A stretch of DNA of 64,000 nt from Nitrososphaeria archaeon (lineage in GTDB: Archaea > Thermoproteota > Nitrososphaeria > Nitrososphaerales > JANXEG01). The translations under genes were made by a program, and so were the position numbers. Under the pieces are notes generated by a model. That model had not been told where the DNA came from. It was given only the letters and a program-made list of their open reading frames with translations, and ran no database searches. Below, one piece after another: positions 1 through 7,907 of this stretch. The first letter of the stretch is position 1; each line of letters opens with the position of its first letter. Where the stretch lies: contig JARVKA010000001.1 of NCBI GenBank assembly GCA_029775915.1, positions 286,594 to 350,593 on the forward strand, written 5' to 3'.

Positions 1-270
1 CATGAGAAAGACAGGGTAAAATTGGTAAGCTCTTTAAAGTTTGTAGATGCAGCTATTTTGGGTAGTGAAAGTGATATTTTTGAAGTAGTCACTTTGGTTA
101 AACCAGATATAATTACCATAGGTTATGATCAAAAGCACGATGAGCGGTTTTTAATTGAAGAGTCACGTAAAAGGGGCGTTATTGTAAAAGTAGTTAGATT
201 AACCACACCAATCCCAAATATTAAAAGTTCTAAAATTAAAAAGGATATTGAGGTTATGAGGAGCTTTTAA
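1..270 (+). CDS. ribL: FAD synthetase, archaeal nucleotidyltransferase type (C-terminal part)
   Basis: The reading frame is open from the window edge, so the start and the N-terminal HxGH-type nucleotide-binding motif lie outside. What remains is the C-terminal half of a cytidylyltransferase-like fold: ITIGYDQKHDE matches the conserved GxDQ..DE segment of archaeal RibL, and NIKSSKIKKDI sits where the family has its serine-rich ISSTxIR motif. The enzyme would adenylate FMN to FAD in the cytoplasm. It ends tail to tail with ribK, overlapping it by 17 bases, so the two successive flavin-cofactor enzymes are neighbours. The family is well supported; the FAD synthetase specificity leans partly on this neighbour. 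Confidence 0.8.
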   Translation, partial: HEKDRVKLVSSLKFVDAAILGSESDIFEVVTLVKPDIITIGYDQKHDERFLIEESRKRGVIVKVVRLTTPIPNIKSSKIKKDIEVMRSF

Positions 271-961
271 ACCAATTAACACTTGTGGAATATACTTTAA
301 CCTTTATTAAATCACCATCTTTAAGATGGAGTTCCTTTCGAATTTGAATAGGTGCAATTATCTCAATTACTGAGTCATCGTAATGAGTCCTCTCTGAAAG
401 TATTACTACACACTTTAGTGAATCATTAATAATAGCTGGAAAGCATTTTGCACCACCATAAGTTCTATATTGATCCTCAAAACCATCTATAGTAATTCCT
501 GGATATCGATTTAACTCACGCTTCAATTCTCGATCAACACCAGGAATTAACCTTACGTTTAATGTGCCTGGATAAGGATCAAATCCTAATTTTTCAATAA
601 ATTGGCGCCGATAACCATTGAGTGAGATGTAATACGCTCCTTCACGAAAACCTGAAAATACATAACCTTTAAATTCAAAAACTTTAGGGACTGCTTCCAA
701 AATACTCTTCATTAATGAGTATATAGAGATAAGTGTTTCAACACCTTTATTAGTAAGCTTCACACTCCCCACTTTTCCATCTCTAATTCTTGTAATATAA
801 CCTTCTTTCTCTAACTCACAAAGATGTTTTGAGGCTGCTTGTTGAGACTTTCTTAATCTCTTAGCCAATTCAATAGTACTTAATTGAATCGCCCGATCTT
901 TCGCGCCCAATAAAAGCAATTCGAGAAGTGTTAAAAAGTGTGCTGGCTTAATCGATTTCAA
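254..961 (-). CDS. ribK: CTP-dependent riboflavin kinase with N-terminal winged helix
   Basis: This archaeal RibK of 235 residues would phosphorylate riboflavin to FMN with CTP. Residues 1 to about 90 form a MarR-like winged helix (QQAASKHLCELEKEGYITR is the recognition region). From about residue 100 comes the DUF120 kinase domain with GYVFSGFREGAYYIS and the PYPGTLNVRL stretch that lines the nucleotide and flavin site. The helix-turn-helix fusion is known in the family and suggests transcriptional autoregulation, which is inference. The start overlaps the end of the endonuclease V gene by 14 bases, so the two are probably cotranscribed. Its 3' end overlaps ribL on the other strand. Confidence 0.93.
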   Translation of the reverse strand: MKSIKPAHFLTLLELLLLGAKDRAIQLSTIELAKRLRKSQQAASKHLCELEKEGYITRIRDGKVGSVKLTNKGVETLISIYSLMKSILEAVPKVFEFKGYVFSGFREGAYYISLNGYRRQFIEKLGFDPYPGTLNVRLIPGVDRELKRELNRYPGITIDGFEDQYRTYGGAKCFPAIINDSLKCVVILSERTHYDDSVIEIIAPIQIRKELHLKDGDLIKVKVYSTSVNWFKSSS

Positions 962-1607
962 TTTTTCTCACACACTTCTTTGAAATTTTATGAGCTTCTT
1001 TAAGCACTATAGGGTATTCAATCCCTATATATTTTAAGATTTTTAAAATATCTCCAACCGCTACCTTATGACCCGGGCTTACATAATATGGTTTAGATCG
1101 ATTTGGTTTTACAACATAACCTACTTTTAAGCCATTTATCACTATAGGTGCAAAATTACCATTATACTCGCCTATTTTACCAATTAGAAGAGATTTTGCC
1201 ACACCGAGTGTAGGCTTATCCATTAATACACCAATAAAGACTGCAAGCCCAGCTTTTCTTGGATGGGCTAAACCATGACCATCTACCAATAAAAGATCTT
1301 GAGTATTCTTTAATTTATTCAAAGATTCGATCATTAAAGGTGCTTCACGCATAAATAAAAAACCGGGAATGTAAGGGAAGCTTGGTTGAGTAATATACGT
1401 TGATACTTCTAAAATTTCCTTCTTGCAATTATTCCAAATGACTGAAGCTGCGCAAGCCTTTCCATCGCTATACGCTACATCCAAACCACAAATATTCTCG
1501 ATGTTTTTAAGAGATAAAGGTGTAAGTTTAACACATTTTGCTATAATCTCTTGAATCTTAATGAGAAAGTTAAGTGTAGCTTTATCATAAAAAATTTTAT
1601 AACTCAT
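948..1607 (-). CDS. nfi: Endonuclease V (deaminated-base repair)
   Basis: The 219 residues match endonuclease V, which cuts the strand one base 3' of inosine (hypoxanthine) in DNA or RNA. Visible motifs are GLDVAY with Asp43 and Tyr46, PYIPGF at 78-82 followed by a catalytic-region Glu88, and DGHGLAHPRKAG around 109-120, with GVAKS further on. These give the metal-binding acidic residues and the PYIP wedge. Length is normal. It lies between a translin-like gene (2 bases upstream) and ribK (14-base overlap), so a three-gene minus-strand transcription unit is likely. In archaea, where DNA bases deaminate fast at high temperature, this enzyme is common. Confidence 0.95.
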   Translation of the reverse strand: MSYKIFYDKATLNFLIKIQEIIAKCVKLTPLSLKNIENICGLDVAYSDGKACAASVIWNNCKKEILEVSTYITQPSFPYIPGFLFMREAPLMIESLNKLKNTQDLLLVDGHGLAHPRKAGLAVFIGVLMDKPTLGVAKSLLIGKIGEYNGNFAPIVINGLKVGYVVKPNRSKPYYVSPGHKVAVGDILKILKYIGIEYPIVLKEAHKISKKCVRKIEID

Positions 1608-1609
1608 AG

Positions 1610-2248
1610 CTACTCACAATTACTTTCTTTAATCATTTGTGAAAATCGATCAATTGATTTGAGAATTTCGGAGCGCCTAATTTCTTCAGTTATCGCTGAT
1701 CGAGTCTCTTCAACAAGTATTCTCGCTACATCTAATTTTTTTCTTATTCCTCTTACCACATGCTCATATACTGCAAAAGGTGATAATAATGTATAAAGTT
1801 GCTCCATTATATTAAAAAACTCGAGTGCTTCATCACTTTTAGCCTCTCTAATTTTATCATAAATTAACCTCCTTAACTCACCTATCGTATCCAATAGGCC
1901 TAAAAGATATGATGCACCATTCACATTAAGAACTTTATGGGAAGGTATTGATTTTCTTAATACGATAGAGTATATAGTAAAAGCTTCAACATACTCACCT
2001 TCTGGAGGGATTAAATATTGAATGAAATTCCCTTTACCTATCTTTTTTAAATCCCTTAACTTCTCTTCCGCTAATTTAAGATTTTTCTCAGCCTCCTTTA
2101 AATTATGAGTATGTATATTGACTATAGCTTTGGATGATAAAGATATAGGCTCCCCTAACTCACGGATCAATTTATCTCTTATTCTCATCATTCTATCCAA
2201 TTGGCGTGAAATTATTCCTAATGATTTTTCAACATTCTTAAGATTCAT
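1610..2248 (-). CDS. Translin family protein
   Basis: An all-helical 212-residue protein. The stretch around residues 85-130 contains a GEYVEA segment and YLLGLLDTIGELRR, the most recognisable signature of the translin/TRAX family of single-stranded nucleic acid binding proteins. Archaeal members can form octameric shells with RNase activity; that is family knowledge and is not shown here. The gene is first in a minus-strand unit with endonuclease V and ribK. Upstream 2249-2427 is a divergent intergenic region serving the aminotransferase gene on the other strand. Substrate and role in this organism are unknown. Confidence 0.85.
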   Translation of the reverse strand: MNLKNVEKSLGIISRQLDRMMRIRDKLIRELGEPISLSSKAIVNIHTHNLKEAEKNLKLAEEKLRDLKKIGKGNFIQYLIPPEGEYVEAFTIYSIVLRKSIPSHKVLNVNGASYLLGLLDTIGELRRLIYDKIREAKSDEALEFFNIMEQLYTLLSPFAVYEHVVRGIRKKLDVARILVEETRSAITEEIRRSEILKSIDRFSQMIKESNCE

Positions 2249-2397
2249 TTAAGCAAATATTATGAAGTTGTATAAAATAAATCTTCTCAATTATCTTTAC
2301 AAAAATCATGTATTTACAACTTAATTGTTATGAGTATGAAAATGTCTTTAAAGGTTTGGGATAAAGATTCGTAATTAAAAGCAAATCGAACACAATA

Positions 2398-2405
2398 TTT
2401 ATTAA
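2398..2405 (+). promoter_or_regulatory. Candidate TATA box for the aminotransferase gene
   Basis: TTTATTAA lies about 27 bases upstream of the ATG at 2428, the distance expected for an archaeal box A driving a nearly leaderless transcript. No good Shine-Dalgarno sequence precedes that ATG, which fits a leaderless start. The background is AT-rich, so this is only a reasonable guess. Confidence 0.4.
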
Positions 2406-2427
2406 ATGGTTTATCTCTGGGAATGAA

Positions 2428-3735
2428 ATGTTGAGCAACATAGATGAGTTTATAAAAGAGTATAAAAAGTATGTGATAACAAGTTACAGTGAACCTTTTC
2501 CCTTAATCATTACTAAAGGGAATGGTGTTTATGTAACAGATATAGAGGGAAAAAAGTATCTCGATTTTTGGGCTGGTATAGCTACTGTTAATATTGGGCA
2601 TAACAATCCCATAGTTCAAGAAGCTGTGAGGAAGCAAATGAATGAATTGGTACATTGCTCATCTCAAAGTTATTACACAATTCCCGCATTAAATTTAGCT
2701 AAGAAGCTTGTTGCTATAGCACCATCTCAATCATGTAAAGTTACATTCCATACAAGTGGATCTGAGGCAATTGATGTGGCGATTAAAATGGTTAGAAGAT
2801 ATACGAAAAAGCATGAGATTCTTACATTGCAAGGTTGTTATCATGGACGGACTTATGGTGCACATTCAATCGGTACTCCAGTAGGTATTTATTCAAAGTC
2901 GTATGTTATGGGTCCATACGCTTCTGGTGCGATTCATGTACCAGCTCCTTATTGTTATCGTTGTAGCTTAGGGCACGAATATCCAAAATGTAATATTCAA
3001 TGCGCTAAAATAATTGAAGATATTGTAAACTTTGGCTCCTCAAGAGATATTGCTGCATTTATTGCTGAACCAATTCTCGGTGTTGGTGGTATTATAACCC
3101 CACCAAACGAGTATTTTCAAGAAGTAAAAAAGATTCTTAATAAGTTTGGTATACTTTTAATATTGGATGAAGTTCAAACTGGCTTTGGTAGAACTGGAAG
3201 GTTTTGGGCCTCTGAAGTTTACAATGTTAAGCCAGATTTAATAACAGTAGCGAAAGCTTTGGGGAATGGTTGGCCAATCTCTGCCGTTATGGCACGTGGA
3301 GATATAGGCGACTCTCTCGAGCCGGGCGATCATTTCTCAACTTGGGGAGCTAATCCAATAATGTGTGCTGCAGCTAGCGCTACTATTGATTATATTATAC
3401 AAAATAAACTTTGGGAGAATGCTGAGAGAATGGGTACATTATTGATAAAGAGGCTAAAGGAGATGGAGAGCAAATATGAAATCATTGGGGAAGCAAGGGG
3501 TAAAGGTTTAATGATTGGTGTTGAGATTGTGAAGGATAAAAAAACTAAGGAGCCTATGCATGATAAATGTAAGGAAATTCGTAAGCTATGCGCTGATTAT
3601 GGATTATTAGTAGGTATTGGAGGCTTTTGGTCTAATGTTATAAGAATTCAACCACCATTAACGATTAATGAGGAGCATATCGATAAAGCTATGGAAGCTT
3701 TTGAAAAAGCAGTAAATGAAGTAAAAAATACGTAA
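2428..3735 (+). CDS. Class III PLP-dependent aminotransferase (GabT-like)
   Basis: A 435-residue fold-type I aminotransferase of the ornithine/4-aminobutyrate group. The PLP site is clear: HTSGSEA near 108, Asp247 in LILDEVQTGFGRTG, and the Schiff-base lysine at about 276 in LITVAKALGNGW. A cysteine-rich insertion, PYCYRCSLGHEYPKCN near 174-189, is shared with the archaeal and AGXT2-like branch. Substrate cannot be read from sequence; 4-aminobutyrate, ornithine derivatives or alanine-glyoxylate are all possible. It is transcribed divergently from the translin-like gene and is followed by an MBL hydrolase after 88 bases. Confidence 0.88.
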   Translation: MLSNIDEFIKEYKKYVITSYSEPFPLIITKGNGVYVTDIEGKKYLDFWAGIATVNIGHNNPIVQEAVRKQMNELVHCSSQSYYTIPALNLAKKLVAIAPSQSCKVTFHTSGSEAIDVAIKMVRRYTKKHEILTLQGCYHGRTYGAHSIGTPVGIYSKSYVMGPYASGAIHVPAPYCYRCSLGHEYPKCNIQCAKIIEDIVNFGSSRDIAAFIAEPILGVGGIITPPNEYFQEVKKILNKFGILLILDEVQTGFGRTGRFWASEVYNVKPDLITVAKALGNGWPISAVMARGDIGDSLEPGDHFSTWGANPIMCAAASATIDYIIQNKLWENAERMGTLLIKRLKEMESKYEIIGEARGKGLMIGVEIVKDKKTKEPMHDKCKEIRKLCADYGLLVGIGGFWSNVIRIQPPLTINEEHIDKAMEAFEKAVNEVKNT

Positions 3736-3823
3736 AATATTAAATTCATAATATTCTAATCTTATATACGGCACATTCTTATAAGACTAAGCTTAATATA
3801 TCAGATAAAAGAGGGTATATAGT

Positions 3824-4432
3824 TTGATATTCTTTCAAATATTAAGTGAAACATTAAAAAATTTCACATATCTCATCGCTGATGAAAAGGAACGTACTGG
3901 GGTTGTGGTAGATCCATCTTACGAGTTGGATGAAGTTTTTAAGATAATTAATGAATACTCTTTAAAGATTAAATATATAATCAATACTCATTCACATGTA
4001 GATCATACAATAGGAAATGAAGAATTAAAAGCTAAAACTGGAGCGAGAATTGTAATGCATAAGAATGCACCATTAGATAAAGATGTGGAAGTTGATGATG
4101 GTGATATTATTATTGTGGGAGATATAAAGATAAAAATCATCCACACACCCGGTCATACGCCAGATTCTATCTGCCTTTTATTTAATAATAAGTTATTAAC
4201 AGGCGATACTTTATTTGTTGGTAATTGTGGTAGAGTCGATCTTCCCGGTGGTAATGCTAGTGAGCTTTATGATAGCTTATTCAATAAATTACTCAAACTT
4301 GATGATTCTATAGAGATATATCCAGGTCATAATTATGGATTTAAGCCTTTCTCAACCATAGGGTATGAACGAAGGTATAATTATGTTCTTAAACCTCGAA
4401 CGAAAAAAGAGTTTATAGAGTTTATGATGTGA
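3824..4432 (+). CDS. MBL-fold hydrolase, glyoxalase II-like
   Basis: This 202-residue metallo-beta-lactamase-fold hydrolase has the dinuclear metal motif THSHVDH (His56, His58, Asp60, His61), followed by HTPGHTPDS, GDTLF and a terminal YPGHNYG. That is the complete set of ligands of GloB-like thioester hydrolases. The start is a TTG at 3824, chosen because translation begins at the first beta strand (IFFQILSETLKNFTYLI). The physiological thioester is unknown; archaea usually lack glutathione, so a hydroxyacylglutathione role is unlikely. It converges on the Nif3-like gene with 8 bases between stop codons. Confidence 0.88.
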   Translation: MIFFQILSETLKNFTYLIADEKERTGVVVDPSYELDEVFKIINEYSLKIKYIINTHSHVDHTIGNEELKAKTGARIVMHKNAPLDKDVEVDDGDIIIVGDIKIKIIHTPGHTPDSICLLFNNKLLTGDTLFVGNCGRVDLPGGNASELYDSLFNKLLKLDDSIEIYPGHNYGFKPFSTIGYERRYNYVLKPRTKKEFIEFMM

Positions 4433-4440
4433 TTAATCAA

Positions 4441-5262
4441 TTATCTAATTACTTCGTATCCCAATATGCCTATTGGTAAAACCTCAATCCCTTTATTAAT
4501 TAACTCTCGAATGAATATATTAATACCTACAGAATCTGTTGCAATATGACCCATAATTATTAAATTCCCACTTAAACCCTCATCCTTCAATCTTTTCCAA
4601 TCATTGTAATCGATATGTGCATAAATAACTGTCCTAATCCCATGAGTAAAGTAAGCTTTTGTAATAGGGTATCCACCATTAGTCCCAGCTGCATGAACCA
4701 AAGCTATTCTTTCACATGGTGCATTCATTGAACCTAATATCAATTCTGGTTTTGTAGCACCACATTTAAACTCCTTAATTTCACTTATTATTTTTATAAC
4801 ATCTCTAACAATTTTTGGCTTACCGTTATTCAAACGCTCAAGGATTAATCTCCTACCCAATTCATCAAGTGGTACGTGTATATTTAATAAAGGTATGTTT
4901 AAATGTTGAGCTGCTGAGACGATGTATGAATAATTTGAATAATGGCCACGAAGCATAAGCCTTGATTTTAATTCTTCAGTAGCACTTCTTGCTATATTTA
5001 ATGGTATACCATTTTGAAGCATAAAGTCTACATGCCTATCTAAAACTTTGTAAAAATTCACAAGTGCATCGCCTAATGGATGATGCCCAATAACTGCATC
5101 ACAATTAAGTTCTTTCGCTAATAGTAGCTCAGAAATGCTTACATCAATACTAAACAATACTCGTTGAATATCTTTTCCATCAACATGTATTCCACTATCT
5201 GGAGGGAGTGTATCAAAGTTTGATAATCTTAATGCTAAATCTATAATTTCACTTGCCTTCAT
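4441..5262 (-). CDS. Nif3-like (DUF34) metal-binding protein
   Basis: The 273-residue protein carries DAVIGHHPLG near residue 57, with the tandem histidines that bind the dimetal centre of the NIF3/DUF34 family, and the HVPLDELGRR and VHAAGTNGG segments further on. The family is found in all domains of life. Some members were annotated as type 2 GTP cyclohydrolase I, but the function is not settled. No gene of folate or pterin synthesis is adjacent. It is a single gene between convergent and divergent neighbours. The ATG at 5262 is the only good start and precedes a typical amphipathic N-terminus (KASEIIDLALRLSNF). Confidence 0.85.
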   Translation of the reverse strand: MKASEIIDLALRLSNFDTLPPDSGIHVDGKDIQRVLFSIDVSISELLLAKELNCDAVIGHHPLGDALVNFYKVLDRHVDFMLQNGIPLNIARSATEELKSRLMLRGHYSNYSYIVSAAQHLNIPLLNIHVPLDELGRRLILERLNNGKPKIVRDVIKIISEIKEFKCGATKPELILGSMNAPCERIALVHAAGTNGGYPITKAYFTHGIRTVIYAHIDYNDWKRLKDEGLSGNLIIMGHIATDSVGINIFIRELINKGIEVLPIGILGYEVIR

Positions 5263-5402
5263 ATCCTTATCTTCAAATTAGGTAGTATAAAAACTTGATA
5301 GCCAAGGTTTGATACGATTAATTTTATGATTTTTTATGATTTAATATTTCTATATAAGTGTTGATACTAGAAAATATTATATATATCTAGAACCCTTTAA
5401 GT

Positions 5403-5408
5403 GGTGAT
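5403..5408 (+). promoter_or_regulatory. Ribosome binding site deciding the AbrB-PhoU start
   Basis: GGTGAT, complementary to the 3' end of archaeal 16S rRNA, is followed after four bases by ATG at 5413. This favours 5413 over the in-frame GTG codons at 5401 and 5404, which overlap the site itself. Confidence 0.6.
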
Positions 5409-5412
5409 TACA

Positions 5413-6513
5413 ATGGAAGTGCGTAGAGTTCAACGGGTTGGTTCTTCTACACTCACTATATCGATACCGAGAGATTGGGCAAAGGAAGTTGGTTTAAAAC
5501 GTGGTGATATTATTTCTATTAAACGTGAAGATGATGGTACCTTAAGACTTATACCCGGTATTTTAAAAGAACCTATTAAGGTTGTAAAGTGTGTTGTAGA
5601 TGCGGATAAATGTAATAGACCTGGAGAATTAACTCGTATACTCGTTGGACTTTATATTATAGGTTATGATACTATACAAATCGTTTCCAAGAGAGATTTG
5701 AGTAGTGAGCATCTTGAGGAAATTAGGAATGTGACTCAAAGGCTTACAGGATTGAGTGTAGTTGAACAAACTCTAAACCAAGTCTTAATGCAAAGCTTCT
5801 TAGATCCAACCCGCTTTTCTGTAGAGGGCTTATTAAAAAGAATTTATATAATAACCTCATCAATGCAAAAAGCTGCAATTCGAGCTTTTAAAGAAAGGAA
5901 GCTTGAATTAGCAAATGAAGTAATTTATATGGAGAATGAGGTGGATAAAATTTATTGGTTAGTAGTTAGGCAATTACTCCTTGTAGCAAAGAATAGGGAG
6001 ATAGGTAAGAAAATTGGTGTTGAAGGACCTTTATCGATTTTAGGAAATAGAGTGATTGCAAAAGTTTTAGAGAAGATTGGTGATTATTCAGAGGATTTAG
6101 CTAAAAATGTTTTAAGTGTTTTACGTAGCCCTAATATTATCGATAAAGATATTGTAGATATGATATATGAGTTTGCTACTTACGTTCAAAGTGTTTACGA
6201 TCGAGCGATGAATTCATTATTGGTCTCAGACATTAAATTAGCGAATCAAGTTATCGATATGGTTGAAGAAGCTACAATTAGGGAAAGGGAGTTGGTGAAT
6301 CGAATATTGGTGAAATATCAAATTCCTAAAAATAAAATGCCTTTGGTAGATGAAAAGATTTTAACAGATCGAGTTAATGCAACCATGGATTTACGAGCGA
6401 TAGTGTGGAGTTTAGGTCAAATCGCTCGACATTGTAGCACTATGGCTGAAATTGCATTAGATAATGCTTTAGAAAAGTCTATGGAGCCTTATAAAATTGA
6501 AATTCAAAAATAA
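5413..6513 (+). CDS. AbrB-PhoU domain protein, putative phosphate uptake regulator
   Basis: A 366-residue protein in two parts. Residues 1-50 form a SpoVT/AbrB DNA-binding swapped hairpin (VRRVQRVGSSTLTISIPRDW). From about residue 115 come two PhoU-type three-helix repeats, each with acidic metal-binding helices (ANEVIYMENEVDKIYWL and ANQVIDMVEEATIRERELV). Archaeal proteins of this build are thought to repress phosphate transport genes; that is inference from the domains. No pst transporter genes are in view. The region just upstream (5341-5400) is very AT-rich, with TATATAAG at 5351 and a second TATA stretch at 5378-5386. It is monocistronic as far as visible. Confidence 0.85.
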   Translation: MEVRRVQRVGSSTLTISIPRDWAKEVGLKRGDIISIKREDDGTLRLIPGILKEPIKVVKCVVDADKCNRPGELTRILVGLYIIGYDTIQIVSKRDLSSEHLEEIRNVTQRLTGLSVVEQTLNQVLMQSFLDPTRFSVEGLLKRIYIITSSMQKAAIRAFKERKLELANEVIYMENEVDKIYWLVVRQLLLVAKNREIGKKIGVEGPLSILGNRVIAKVLEKIGDYSEDLAKNVLSVLRSPNIIDKDIVDMIYEFATYVQSVYDRAMNSLLVSDIKLANQVIDMVEEATIRERELVNRILVKYQIPKNKMPLVDEKILTDRVNATMDLRAIVWSLGQIARHCSTMAEIALDNALEKSMEPYKIEIQK

Positions 6514-6692
6514 GGTTATTCTTCAAGCGAATAAAGAGTGGGATGATGAGAATTCTTCATATTAAACGATGTGATTCCTTTACTGATTTCTTGAAAAGCT
6601 AGAAGTGCCATTAGTAGCATCAAGGAGAAAGTTACTTTTTAGTGTTACAATACATATGTATACTTCCTTCGTGATTTATTCGTTCCCACTAA
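6514..6692 (+). other. Intergenic stretch with a weak C/D box-like motif
   Basis: No protein gene is supported here. An ATGATGA C-box-like element at 6543-6549, a GATGTGA C'-like element at 6568-6574 and CTGA at 6583-6586 are in the order and spacing of a C/D box guide RNA. There is no clear D' box or closing stem. In an AT-rich sequence this can occur by chance. Confidence 0.25.
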
Positions 6693-6896
6693 TTTTTAAT
6701 TGTATTTTTAATGCACATATCAAAAAATCTTCCCAAAGGCCTCTATATAACAGGAATAAAGATAACACTCCATACTTTAAGATCCGTCTTTGCAGATAGA
6801 CTAAGCTCGGCTAAGATTCCCGACGCTATATCGACACTTTTTTGCGGTCGTGTAGAAAAGACTGAATTAGCTAGGCATTATAGATTATACCTTTGA
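6693..6896 (+). pseudogene. Tyrosine integrase remnant (C-terminal catalytic part), archaeal virus/plasmid type
   Basis: The frame opens after a stop at 6690 and ends with TGA at 6894-6896. It encodes LHTLRSVFADRLSSAKIP, then CGRVEKTELARHYRLYL. This reads as the end of an archaeal tyrosine recombinase: the HxxR box (HTLR), a GRV segment where many SSV-type integrases replace GHS, and an ARHY motif carrying the nucleophilic tyrosine. The first catalytic arginine and the N-terminal domains are absent, and I could not find them in the other frames upstream. The remnant lies 139 bases from the 3' end of tRNA-Ser, the usual target of such integrases. Most likely a dead fossil of an integrated element. 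Confidence 0.6.
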
Positions 6897-6941
6897 AAAG
6901 TTCTTTATATAATATAGCAAAGCCTTTTCTCACGCTTGGCA

Positions 6942-6982
6942 TTAGAGAATAATCTAACGCTGTTAGAGAATTTTCTAACGGC
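6942..6982. repeat. Two tandem hairpin units
   Basis: TTAGAGAAT-AA-TCTAACG and TTAGAGAAT-TT-TCTAACG follow each other with a period of 21 bases. Each folds on itself. The second has a perfect-looking stem of ten pairs including G-T pairs (6959-6968 with 6973-6982) and an AATT loop. They lie between the integrase remnant and the 3' end of tRNA-Ser, so they could be a terminator for the tRNA or part of the old integration junction. Confidence 0.5.
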
Positions 6983-7035
6983 TTGATTTAATCTTTTATT
7001 GCTCTATTAACTGACTAAATAATCATTTCATAAAA

Positions 7036-7123
7036 TGGCGCTGGGGGCGGGATTCGAACCCGCGAGGCCTTATCGGCCACAGACTTAGCAGGCCTGCGCC
7101 CTACCAAGCTAGGCGACCCCAGC
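7036..7123 (-). tRNA. tRNA-Ser (GCU), no intron
   Basis: On the minus strand the acceptor stem GCTGGGG pairs with CCCCAGC, followed by discriminator G and an encoded CCA. The anticodon stem CAGGC/GTCTG (one G-T pair) carries loop CTGCTAA, giving anticodon GCU. A long variable arm GGCC-GATAA-GGCC marks a class II tRNA, and the T arm is GCGGG-TTCGAAT-CCCGC. No intron is needed. Its 3' end faces the integrase remnant, so it is the likely attachment site of the lost element. Confidence 0.95.
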
Positions 7124-7673
7124 TATTTTTTAAATGAGTTTAGCGCATTATAAATTTTATTCAAATTCTTAAATAACATTATCTCTTTTTTCTCACATAT
7201 AAAGTTGATTTTTAATGAGGATTTAATATTCTTAAATTAGCCACTTGTTATCATACTCATTGAGTATTATCTTTCTTTTTGATAAAATGGTTATGTAGAT
7301 CTTATATTTTTAAGGCTTTATTTGTCTATTTAACAAAAATAAAGGTTTAATTATTCAATTATGGGCACAATCATCTTCAATACTTGTTTTAAAGATTATT
7401 TCTTTCGGATTTTGAAGCTTATTTGCTATCCGAATTTATCCATCATTTAATACATATTTTGAAGGTAACGTATTAAAAGTTCAATTAAAGATAAATTTAA
7501 CGTATAAAATTATGTGTGATGATTTTTAATGTGTAAATCTAATATTTAAGGTATATTTTTCTCAATAAATAAAAAAGCTAAGCAATACTTCTCATTTATT
7601 GTTTTTTATTTTACAAATTGTAAAATTTTGTTAACCAATTTCCTAATTAATTCTTCTAACTAAAAAGTTAGTT
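7124..7673. other. Gene-free AT-rich spacer
   Basis: About 550 bases without a supported protein gene. It contains long A/T runs and just before the structured RNA a small perfect hairpin CTAACT-AAAA-AGTTAG (7657-7672), possibly part of its promoter or leader. TTTATTTTAC-like stretches near 7605-7615 could serve as box A for that RNA. I see no repeat of the tRNA-Ser 3' end here. Confidence 0.5.
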
Positions 7674-7907
7674 GCCGTCAGCTCGGGAGAGGGGCAGATT
7701 CGCTAACACTAAGGTAGCATTGAGGAAGGCCTCAATGCTTGGTACCAGTTAGCGAGCGGCTACATGGGTAGAGCGGAGGTAGATGGGGAAACCCGTCTAC
7801 ACCTTCCGAACCATGTAGCTGTGGGCAAACCTAGGCGGTGGTGAGAAGGTAAAAACCGCGTAACTACCGCCAAAGGAAAGCCACATTTGTCCCGAAAGGC
7901 TGGCGGC
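7674..7907 (+). ncRNA. Large structured RNA of unknown class, about 234 nt
   Basis: A GC-rich island in AT-rich surroundings, with a closed fold. P1 is GCCGTCAGC (7674-7682) with GCTGGCGGC (7899-7907). P2 is TCGGGA (7683-7688) with TCCCGA (7890-7895). Three inner arms follow: CGCTAAC (7701) with GTTAGCG (7748), capped by the perfect hairpin GCATTGAGG-AAGG-CCTCAATGC; GGCTACATGG (7758) with CCATGTAGCT (7811), ending in a GAAA tetraloop; and GTGG (7821) with CCAC (7881), enclosing GGCGGT (7834)/ACCGCC (7866). Unpaired segments are purine-rich and the GNRA loop is on this strand, so plus is the coding strand. It ends exactly at the stop codon of the converging gene. RNase P RNA was considered, but its CR-I and CR-V motifs are not in the right places. 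Confidence 0.75.

Noticed and set aside
6605-6799. Plus-strand frame of 64 codons before the integrase remnant
   Set aside because: It is in another frame, has no integrase motifs, and overlaps the remnant. It is not a credible missing N-terminus.
6514-7036. A second copy of the tRNA-Ser 3' end as attachment site
   Set aside because: I scanned for TGGCGCTGGGG and nearby T-arm bases left of the tRNA and found none, so no intact element boundary can be drawn.
7674-7907. RNase P RNA as identity of the structured RNA
   Set aside because: GAGGAAGGCC and GGCGGCTTATAA resemble pieces of CR-I and CR-V, but the first lies in a perfect local hairpin and the second is in P1. There is no P4 pairing. 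Not excluded for an aberrant form.
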